A stretch of DNA of 64,000 nucleotides from NCBI GenBank assembly GCA_027574665.1, contig CM050653.1, forward strand, positions 41,366,118 to 41,430,117, written 5' to 3'. Of the stretch, positions 54,441 through 64,000 are shown one piece after another. Under the pieces are notes generated by a model. That model was not told the origin of the DNA and ran no database searches. It saw only the letters and a program-made list of their open reading frames with translations. Position numbers and translations under genes: made by a program. The stretch's first letter is position 1, and each line of letters starts with the position of its first letter. Origin of the DNA: Rhynochetos jubatus (Eukaryota > Chordata > Aves > Eurypygiformes > Rhynochetidae).

Positions 54441-57400
54441 GCTCAGAATCAGTGAATTCACAGTGTTACCAGTAACTGAGGAAGATGCTGTTCATTCAGT
54501 AATGTAAAACTGTCACTGAAGAGCCACCCACAACAATCGGAATATTTTGTTGTTAGTTTGTAGTTGGGGGTTTTTTGTGATTAAAATTTACATTTTTTGA
54601 TAGAGGAATTCTTATGTGAAGTAAGGCATGTAAAACTTGGCCTTTGAAGAGTATTTTCTCCTACCATATCCATGCAATCAAAAAGTTAAATTACACTTTT
54701 CCCACTCCTCTCTCCTGTTTCGTTTCTTTTTCTTTGCTGAACAGCAGCAATTCCGGAAATACTATATATTAAGGATTATATACAGGATGGTGGGGGAAAT
54801 GCTACATATAAAATGCTGTTGCAATGAGGTTTAACAAAAATGACAAATGTAGAATTAGATATCCAGCACACTTCCCCTCCCTCTTGATGTATCTTACATA
54901 GTAGAAGGTAAATTGCAGACACGTCATAGACATTAAGGCAGTCCTAGTAAAATGTAGGCTGCTTTGCCTCTCTTTCAAGTTCCTGTGATTGAACTTGGAA
55001 AGGACCTTTGTATGATCTTGTTCTTAAATGCCACCATTCAAACAAGAAAGACTAACAGAAAGAGCCAAGAACTGGGGCTTTTACAGCTGCTAAGGACTGC
55101 TGACCAGCACAATGACGTTGTTGTAACAAAAAGAAAAATAAAAAAAAATCAAATTAAATGTTAGCCTCCTGCTTTGTCAGTGCTTTCAGACTGAACTGCT
55201 TTTCTCTGTTGTACAGTACCATTCCAGGAGGAGAAGGGGGAGAGACAGACTTCAATTACAAAAGAGGCTCCCAGTATTCAAAACATATGGAAACTGCTGT
55301 TGTGATACCGCTCCTCTTATTTCATCTGGATGAATCACAAAGCGAAAGATCTTCACACACTACTTCAGACACTTCATGCCACTTCACGCTCTTAGGGGGG
55401 GAGCCCCGCAGAGTCCTCAATCCTTCTCTGGTGGCAGGGAAAAGTTTACTTCTGGAGGGAGGGAGGGAGCAAAAGCAGCAGAAAGGCAAGACGAGGAAGG
55501 GAGGGCAGGTCCCATAGGCACTTTTCTCGTTATATGTGCCTCCCCTCTCTCATTGCGCTGCCTTTCTCACTACACAGTCCTTCCTAAGGGCACTAGCACC
55601 AAACTTCTCCCAAAGTGCTTAAGGAATCACCAAGCACCTGCAGGCTGACTTCTGCTCACTAAAGCATTCAGAAGTTAGGATACATATTCTCTCTTTCAAG
55701 CCACCCAATTCTTCTTACAAGCCCTGCAAGTGAAAAATGCATTTGGAGAAACCCTCCACCCCAACCCTGATGGAGCTAACCCTCCTGAGAGACTCCGTAA
55801 GGCTTTCTGATACCCAGGGGTGCTCGAAGGCAGCAGCCGCTGCGTCCCCGCTGAGCTCTGCAGGCAGCACAGACCAGGCACACGTCACCCGGACACTTAC
55901 TGATTTACAGTGGCGTTCTAAAACGGCTGAAAAATCAATGCTCCAATTTTATTGGGATATCTGAAAAGGCCAGTCCCAGAGGCCTCCACTTCTGGCTGAA
56001 ATATGGATGTCCAAAGGAGTGTGTCAAAGATATGTATTTGTACATTGTTAAGCTTCAGTAAAACTTTTTTGTTTAGGATAGCTGGAATTTACAGGGCAAA
56101 GGTTCCGACTGAAACTTCTGACTGGAACTTCTCTATATTTTGAATTTGAAAATATTTAATGTGAAAGCAAGTGGGAAAGTGTGAGGGAGGGTGGAAGGAG
56201 GAAAGGAAGAATTTTTCTGTGAAAGAGCTGAAAGGGAAATAATACCCCTCAGTTAAAAAAAAAATTAAAAAAATCATGTAAACCACTTGCTGGATATTAT
56301 TGAGCATAACACACTATGAGCTCAAGCGGTTAGTCTGTGCTCAGATAGACTGATACCCTTGCTCAAGTTAGCTTTTTAAATGAGTTTTAAACTAGCTGGC
56401 TCAGGTGTGACAACACTATACTGCAGCAGTAGGGCCTGCAAAGCAGATGTACTCCATCATTTAAAGTGTCCTGAAGGGACAAATAAAGTAATGCAGGAGA
56501 GAAAGAAACAGGAGGAGTTGTGGCACTGCTGGCCACAGCTGATGCAAAAGCAGAATTCCTCCCTGAAATCTGAAACGTGTACAAATGACTTTACAATGTT
56601 CCACATTGTTTCATGGTCTGATTTGCATGTTTTTGTTTGTTTGTTTTGCTTTGTTTTAAATTGCCAGCCCTTTAGACCCAAACAATCTGAAATTCAAGCT
56701 GTGAATCTTTCTGGCTCATAAATTTTGCCTGCCGTAACACCTGCGCAACTCGTCTTGGATTTTACAAGCGCATCCAAGGAACAGCACTGTCCCTGGACCA
56801 GAAACTTGTTGACGCTCCTCCTGCTGATGTATGAGGCACGACAGAATTCAGTGCACATGCTCTCAGCTGTGCTAGTTATGCAGCAGTATCATATAGAAAA
56901 GACTTTTCTGTTCATAGGCAAATATATCTGCCTTTGCATATAAAGGGAATGGGTTTGTTGAAATGAAAGACTTACATAGTCACTCTTCAAAGCAAAAATA
57001 AACTTTGAGTTAAAAGAAAAAACGTATATGTTAAAATTAGTTTAGATAAACTGTGATACAGTCCATTACCACTAGATATTACGAATGAGAAAGGAATGCA
57101 ATTCTCCATTTATGCTGCCGACTTTCGGAAATCTTAGGAAAGATATGACAGGTGATATTGAGACAGAAAGAAACAAAGAATGATCTTTTCTCATTTATAT
57201 GCCATATTGTTCTCTAACTTCAATCTTATAAACCTAGTGAAAGATCTTAATCCAAACGGCAGTAATGCTGTTTTATACATCACGACCTGCATTACTGCAA
57301 TACCACAAACAAACTGCCGGTTTTATTACTTCCAGTTACAAAGTAATAAAAAAAATCTGTGAAAGAATTTCTTATTAATTATAAAGCCAGATTACAAGTC

Positions 57401-58039
57401 AGTATTTCATAACATGGTTATTTAAAATACAAAAAGATATGGCTCTTTTCCTAAGAACTCACAGAGCTGTGCAAGCTCAAATAAATCAGACATCAATATT
57501 TAGCACATTACATTTTTGAAACCAGCCCCATCACCAGCATCTTTTTGTATTTCTATAAAAGCAAGTCTTAGACAATGTCAACACTCTGTCTTCTCTCACA
57601 CACATTCTGTGAGAAGCTCGAACTATGTGATTTAGCACTGATACAAGTCTTGAGTAGGCAGGGGAAATTTATTTTTCTAGAAAGTATTCCCTATCTTTAA
57701 AGAATATACAATCTTCAAATACCAAGAAATCTAGGAAATTTTGAATGGACTTTGTCAGTAAGAAATGGAGTATGTGCTATGAAACCAGAAGCATCTACAC
57801 AAATGTCAGCACAGCAAGGACAACTGAAGGTTACATAAACATAATTCTGGAGGAAAAAAAAAAGGCGCTAAAGATGGGTAAACCCATGTTGTTCAGTGAC
57901 CAAAAATGACATACTTCACATCTGAAATTCCCAAGAATGCCATGAAGCAACACAAGTATCATCTGGCTTTTAAAGGCTGTCTTTGAAAGGAAGGAGACAG
58001 TCCAAGAAATGCTTAATTTCAGTGATTTAAAAATCATGA

Positions 58040-58640
58040 CCTATTGGAGATCTGTAGCTGAAGAGTCGGTACAGGCTGACTTGGCCAAGTACCAGAAGGA
58101 GGGCAAAGCCAGGAGCCTCTGCTGTTGGTGTGTGACAGCAGCAGCTCTAAAAGGGGGAGCAGAACACGCAGCACTGATGAGTTTGGCCACCACACAGAAA
58201 TGTGCATGAGCCACAAAACAAAGCCACACAGACCTAACCAGGGATCTGCTTTGAAAGCAAAAGGTTTTGTATTTTCTACTAATTGATTACTCCACCTGTA
58301 GTTTCGTGATTAGAATTCCATCTTGATGGCCTTCTCCTGCAAAGTCTATGTGATCTTAACCATTTTGTGATGTCTGAAAAATGAAACTCTGTTACCCTAG
58401 GGATGCTCCCTTCTGACAGCCAGGTATACCAGTGAGGCACCCCTTAACAGCCAACACAAGCGAAGCAACAGGTCCACAATATGGCACTGAGCAGTGTGTC
58501 AGGGAGACCCAAGCTGGGGACTGCTGCCTGCACATTGCTGAGGACATGGGACGAACCTGTGGTCCAAAGCAGTAGGAGGTACAGTGGCCTCATGGTCATC
58601 ACCAGGATGCAGTCAGGACAGTAACAGAAGGAATGAAAGA
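58040..58640. other. G+C-richer block of unknown nature
   Basis: Compared with the surrounding intron this stretch is clearly richer in G and C (for example 58075..58190 and 58430..58620). Hydrophobic open frames on the minus strand (58034..58229 and 58444..58650) show no domain I can name. It could be a degraded repeat or a pseudogene scrap. Confidence 0.3.
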
Positions 58641-60909
58641 TTTTAACCATCTGTCAAAGATGAAGACAGGTGTTAAAAAGATGTGTAGAGAGTTTGAGAT
58701 GTAAAAGAAACTTCTGCTAACAAAGAGCTGAGCACACACATTCTTGGAGCACAGAAAGTGAAAGATGATAACAGCAATTCCATAAAACATGACAGCCAGG
58801 AATAGGAAAGAGGATAAAGAAATAGAAAATTGTTAAAGTTATTTTTACAAAGGTCTTTACATGGATTGTATTTTCTGATACAGTGGGGAAGGATTTATAT
58901 ACTGCAGTCAGCAGATAACAATGAAAATATTTACAAAACTGAATTCTTAGAAGGTAGACAATATAAAAGGTTCAGATAAAATTAACATCTCATATGTTAA
59001 AGGAACTGAGGACACAAGTGAGAGAATTTGGGGGTTTTGATTAAAGATAATTTCTGAGGATAACGATACATAAAAGAAAACCCCCTTTTTAAGCTAGGTC
59101 CACCAAATGTTACCAGTACCAAACCTAGCAGAATGCCCTTTATTCTGTTTCTCTGTAGCACTCAAATGTTATAAGCAAACTACAAACCAATATCTAGTTT
59201 CTGTCTCCTGTTTTGTCTTGTTTAAAATGTCAAATACGTACACATATATACAGAGCGTGAGATAGAAAGACAGCGACATTTACAATTATGTATTACTTAC
59301 CTTAATAAAAGGAGGTAAACTCCCAAGAACATAGTTTCAGAAGAGTTTTTCAGTGTTTTATGCATATAAATGAAGATAAAATGAAATTAAAAGAAAAAAC
59401 ACCAAACAAAGAGAATGGGGCTAAAAAGTTATCAAACAAAACATTTTAAGTTCATTCATTCAGAAAAACAATTTACAGCCTCACTAATGACAAGATGTCA
59501 CTTGTTCATCCACTAAGAGAAAAATAGTGTAAAATGTTGCTACTATCCACTGCACAGTTAACTGGAATACCTTTTTCTCGTGATCATTTTAGCTGTAATC
59601 TCCTAGGAAACATGTTGCTCCTGATAGATTATTCCATGTTCTAAGTCTATTTCTCTGAAGCAAAGATTCAGTATTTGAATCTACTCTCCATTGTTGGAGA
59701 ATCTAAAAGATGACCTAAGAGAAATATTTAAACTAAGGAGAGGTAGAAGATACCCATTCATTCTGGTGAAATGAGTCTGTAAAAATGCAGCGCTTGGGCC
59801 CTTCTCAAGAGAAAAACGCATGACCGACAATGATTTAAGCAAGATAAGAGGTATTTGCAAATATATCTGTATTGGTGCAGATAATTTCTTTCTATGTAAG
59901 AGTTCCTGCTCTAGTAAAAGTCAGTCCCAAAATGCCACAGTTGCTTGTTACTGTTGTGGTTCTTAACCTACACAAAACCAGTGCTTCCCTCTTCCTTCTT
60001 GTTGTCAGATATTTGTAACCTGGCATTGAAATAAGCAATAAAAGCCACACAGAGGTACTACGGAAGAGGAAGATTCTTGAGCGTGCATTGCAGCACTCAT
60101 CTGCCTCGCTTTTTGACATTTTCCCTGAGACAGGAATTGGCCCAATGTCCCCTGACAACCAAAAGTATTTACAAAGCACATGAAATTTAGGAAGTACTAT
60201 AATGAGTAGAAAATGCTGTGAGAGAGCATAATGGGCATAACAGCAGAGGATAATTACCGCAATTGAGGCATGTTCCTGTGAAATTCTAGAGAGAAAAGTA
60301 AGAACTCGTTAAGGCTTTGCATTTATTCAAAAAGAGAAAATTAAGTCTTTTAAAGACATCCAAGGATACTGGGAGCTGAAAAAAACCCTCTTGTACCCTA
60401 AGCTTGCCCATCCAAAGAGAAATCAATTTGTTACTGACAGAACAGTTACGAACTTTTACTTGAATTCACTGATTGCAAAATGCGATAGATTAACAGGATT
60501 GTACAAAAAGTCCCCTATCCACCGACAAAAAGAGAGGCGGCACTGAAAGAATGAGGGTGAGCTGCCTTCATCATTAACAGCGCCCTTCACATCTTGATGA
60601 AGACGTTATAGTCCGATGCATTAATTTGGTGACTTCTCTTTCAGAGTGGCAATACGGGCCTGTACAATTAGTTTCACATGGGGTGCACTCTCTATAAGAA
60701 GAAAATATACCCAGTAGGCCTCAGTCTGTTTATCTCAGAAAAGCATTGCTGATAAAGGGAAAACAAACACAAAAAACCCCAGTCAAAAAATAACCACTCA
60801 GAGCTACTCAGAATATTTATGAAGTTCACATGGAATCTGCCAAGCACTGAGAGTTTGCAGATTTCTGGAGACAACTGTACTTCCTCAGTCTGGAAGAAAC
60901 GTAAAGATA

Positions 60910-60940
60910 TTAACTAATTAATTAAGGGACAGCCAATTAT
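60910..60940. promoter_or_regulatory. TAATTAATTAA / CCAATTAT motif patch
   Basis: TAACTAATTAATTAAG at 60911..60926 followed by CCAATTAT at 60933..60940: several overlapping homeodomain-type cores. Function is inferred only. Confidence 0.25.
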
Positions 60941-63099
60941 TTTGTACTGTATATCTAAGACTGAACATCATGAAATGCTTATTAGTTGAGCAAGCAGGAC
61001 AGTGGATCAATTCCCTCTGGAATGGAAGGAAGCCAAGGAGACAGACAGAGAAGCACCCTTAACGAGAATAATTCACCAACAAAGACACAACACTGCTCAA
61101 TTTATCCAGGCATTACACATCTGACCAGCAAAATGTTTCAAGTGCCAGAAAATAATCTTTACATTGTCACTGGGTTGAAGCAGAGTGGTCTGGAGCTGCA
61201 AGTGGTCAGCTCTACAATTTTTAAGAGATGAGAGTAGTTAAAGTTAGAAAGTCAAACAAGGAATGATGTATTTTTGCCTTGGCAACATACAAAATACAGA
61301 GGCTCCAGAGTGCCCTGTGTGCCCTCCTTTCCTTGCAGACCAAACACTGCTTTACCCTTGCCTGTCATATTTTTGGGATGGGTCAGTTTAGATCCTGGCT
61401 GGGATGAAACGTCCAGGTACATGATGACTCTCCCATTTTTTAAAAAAAAATAAATACAACCAATTTAATTTACATCTCATTTACTAAGAAAACACTAGTT
61501 GGGAACGAGCTCTGTGTTAAAAATGAATGTATGAGAGAACTCGCCGGGAGGATATAACTAAGACATGGTCCATGGTTTATTCATTCTGAAAGCCAGAGTC
61601 ATAGTGCCCAGTCTTTCTGGTGGGCTGTTCAGCATCATGTGAAAGCTACCTACTCCAGTCCTTCTTCCATCGTGATTTGGTAACCAGGCACAACCACCCC
61701 TCAGTACGTGAACATTTTATCCTACAGACATGGTATTGCCGCACACATACTGTGTCACCAGGATCACATCTCAGGGAACACAGCTTGGGAAAGCAGCATG
61801 GATGAAGACAGCTGCCAAAGCTGTTTGTCTGGTCCATAATCCCACTGCCTAAGGAACCAGGGTAGTATAAAATGCACTGCAGCCAGGCTGATTTCTTTCC
61901 TGATGGGTTTTGTGCAACCTTGTATTAGCTGGCAAGCCTCAACCAGAGTATCAGAGCTTGAGCGAGAGGAGATGTGGACAAAAACGTAACACACTCCCAG
62001 TTCACTGAAAGAAATCCACTGAAAATCCTAAATCAATTTAGTTTAACCCTAAAAGGATTGATTAATTTTATCTTGCACTCAGATCATGTCATTGAGCAGT
62101 AGAGGTTAATAACAGATAGTGTTGCATACTTCCGCTAATATTGTCTGGTTCCTCATTTTTTAACTGAAATCCATAAAGAGGTCACAGCAATAACTAGAGA
62201 TGATTTTCTCTCTATGCCAATTACTGAGATGCTGGGAGGATAATTTTCAGACTCTGATTGTGACTTTCCAAGTGTACTAGAATACTCAATTTTCCTTCCT
62301 TCTCCATGCAGGAAGATAAGCAACTGCTAGGAGAAGGGTAAAGCAAGATGCTTCTGTCTTTGCTGGGAGGGTTAAATACAGGTTCATAGCACAGATGTAT
62401 AAACTGAAAGTGCTTCAAGAAGAAGAAACTAGGTCTGAGTGTTTTTTGCACTGGGACAAAGGTAAATGAATATGAGTGGCCAGTATCACTTGATCAGGTG
62501 ATCATGTTTGTCCTCTGGCTTCTTAAGAAGAAGAATGAATACAAAAAATCTTTTAAATATGGATTTGAAGTGTGCTTTACTCTAAAAATGAGACACAAAT
62601 ATTCTCTTTTATGTGTATCAAATACCTTACAATAATTTCTAATTATCTGTGTTTGGAGCTATAAAATCTCTCCTCCAAAAATGGAGGACAAAATGGGATC
62701 TTACAGATATCTAGTGCATAGTTGAGTGGGTTCAGTCACTGGTTCAGTTGCTTTGCCCCAAGCTGCATTATGCTTCATCTGCCTCTGAATGGTACTCAGG
62801 TAAGTGAAAACTCTTAAACTAGTCACTTCCCAGCTCATCCTTGCAACTAAATGCCATCTGATCACAACAATCTCAAGAGAAGCACAGTTGACAATTTTCC
62901 CACATGGACACCTTCTTCAGAAAACTAAGAGCTGATTCATGTCCTTCAACTGAGAAAGCAGCAAAAGTTATAACCATTAAAATCCAATTTCAGTGTATCT
63001 CTAGGAACAAAAGTAAGTGATCATGCTATCTTACCAAGACTCCTATTGTGATGCCCCACATTTTTCATATTGAATACTCAGCATTTTCCTGACTAATTT

Positions 63100-63150
63100 A
63101 AAAATTAAAAAAAAACCAAAACCAAAAAAACCCAAAAAACCAAGAAAACA
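63100..63150. repeat. A-rich low-complexity stretch
   Basis: A runs interrupted by CC/CCC (AAAAAAACCC, AAAAAACC), about 50 nt. It might be an eroded poly-A tail, but no retroposon body is visible beside it. Confidence 0.8.
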
Positions 63151-64000
63151 TTATTTTCAATGTTCAGTTTTCATTCTTTACCATGTAGACTCTTTGTCTC
63201 AAGCAGGCACTGCAAGAACATTCAGCTTTATTTCTGGCTCAATTGATGTGTCCTCTCTGAGACAACCACGAATGTGACCATGGAGCACGCAGGGTTACAA
63301 CGACAAAGCTGTACTTACTGATTCCTTGCTATTCACACTGTTTCCATTGGGTGTTGCTATGATCTTAAACAGATTACTACTGGGACTCAATGTATGCACA
63401 CAGAAAGGCATGCCAAAGGTTTAAGGTCCCTGCCTATGTTGCATTGCACATTGTTCCATGCAGCCCAAGTCTGTTGTATTTCAAAAAGTTGGTGTGTTAC
63501 TTCATTAATTGGTGTTGAGAAAAACTGTCAGTGACTATTTTTAAAAAAGAAATCCATAAAATTGAGTCTTCGAGCCTGTACTGAAAGTTTTATACTCTTT
63601 CATGAAGGTGATCTGACTAAAATTTATATGTACAATGCAGCATTCAATTACTGTACACAGTAGCTGTGCAGATGGCTCTCTTTTAATTAGAGTATTTAGT
63701 GCATCTTCTGCATAAAGAACCAGGCAATGAATAAGCAGGAATTTAATGAAAGTAACCAAAAAAGGAAATACTTTAATGGAAGCTAAAAAGAAAACAAATA
63801 ACAAAAAAACCCCATAATAACTTGGGATGCAATTCTTTCCTGTTCATCGAAGATAGCTCTTTAGACAATCTGAGGGAGAAATCTTTGCAGATTTATGGCC
63901 TTGAGGAGGTCTTGACAAGCACTAAGAATCAGGCAACTGATCACTAAACTTTACACAGCTGGTGACCACACAGATGACAGATGAAGATTTCAAAAATAAT

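Larger units (their letters stand above)
12068..64000 (-). other. RBMS3: RBMS3 intron upstream of the 107-nt exon, at least 51.9 kb
   Basis: Everything from the acceptor at 12068 to the window end reads as intron. I searched by eye for the preceding exon (expected peptide around VGFARMESTEKCE and HFNGK) and for the earlier RRM1/RRM2 exons, and found none on either strand. RBMS3 introns are known to be very long in amniotes. No nested gene, tRNA or rRNA was recognised. The repeats, LTR pair and motif clusters inside it are listed separately; stretches between them are ordinary AT-rich unique sequence. Confidence 0.8.

Noticed and set aside
58694-58715. Minus-strand peptide FYISNSL, resembling the RRM2 start NLYISNLP of RBMS proteins
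   Set aside because: The flanking residues do not match RRM2 and no splice sites fit. Coincidence.
58444-58790. Hydrophobic minus-strand open frames, considered as an olfactory-receptor or transporter pseudogene
   Set aside because: No family motif (for example MAYDRYVAIC or PMLNPFIY) could be found in any frame, so a function would be invented.
2213-63804. Many other open frames of 60-136 codons on both strands
   Set aside because: Lengths are as expected by chance. They overlap each other in several frames, lack recognisable domains and have no splice-site context.

Overview
The window is vertebrate genomic DNA, most likely from a bird. It has no prokaryotic gene organisation: the open frames are short, scattered and overlapping on both strands, and there are no operons, rRNA, tRNA or CRISPR arrays. 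Two spliced exons on the minus strand encode parts of the single-stranded-nucleic-acid-binding protein RBMS3. The bird assignment is an inference. It rests on the very low density of recognisable interspersed repeats, the lack of mammalian SINE/L1 sequence, one short diverged LTR pair, and a few fossil MIR/L2-like and amniote-type repeat scraps. Another sauropsid is possible.

Layout, read along the minus strand, which is the sense strand of the gene: 64000..12068 is at least 51.9 kb of a single intron. 12067..11961 is a 107-nt exon carrying the end of the second RNA-recognition motif and the basic linker after it. 11960..781 is an 11,180-nt intron. 780..734 is a 47-nt exon opening the C-terminal region. 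733..1 is the start of the next intron. Reading frame and intron phase join the two exons without a break (GAG | GCT), as expected for RBMS3. The preceding exon, which would carry the middle of RRM2, was not found by eye and probably lies beyond 64000.

The rest is non-coding intron. It holds a diverged LTR-type direct-repeat pair 1.2 kb apart (about 47.9-49.4 kb), several weak ancient retroposon fragments (24.6, 26.4, 40.35, 40.7-41.0 kb), two or three scraps resembling an old amniote repeat (15.85, 18.9, 28.6 kb), a 125-bp purine tract (54.3 kb), simple repeats and homopolymers, and AT-rich patches dense in homeodomain-type TAATTA motifs (18.8, 28.25, 40.31, 60.91 kb) that are candidate conserved non-coding elements.

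The most interesting signals concern processing of the RBMS3 transcript. A strong competing 3' splice site lies 40 nt upstream of the 47-nt exon and would place three in-frame stop codons directly after the RRM2 linker. In addition, an open frame continues 103 codons past the donor of the 107-nt exon. Both could yield RBMS3 lacking its C-terminal half. I did not find a convincing wholly new biological system here.
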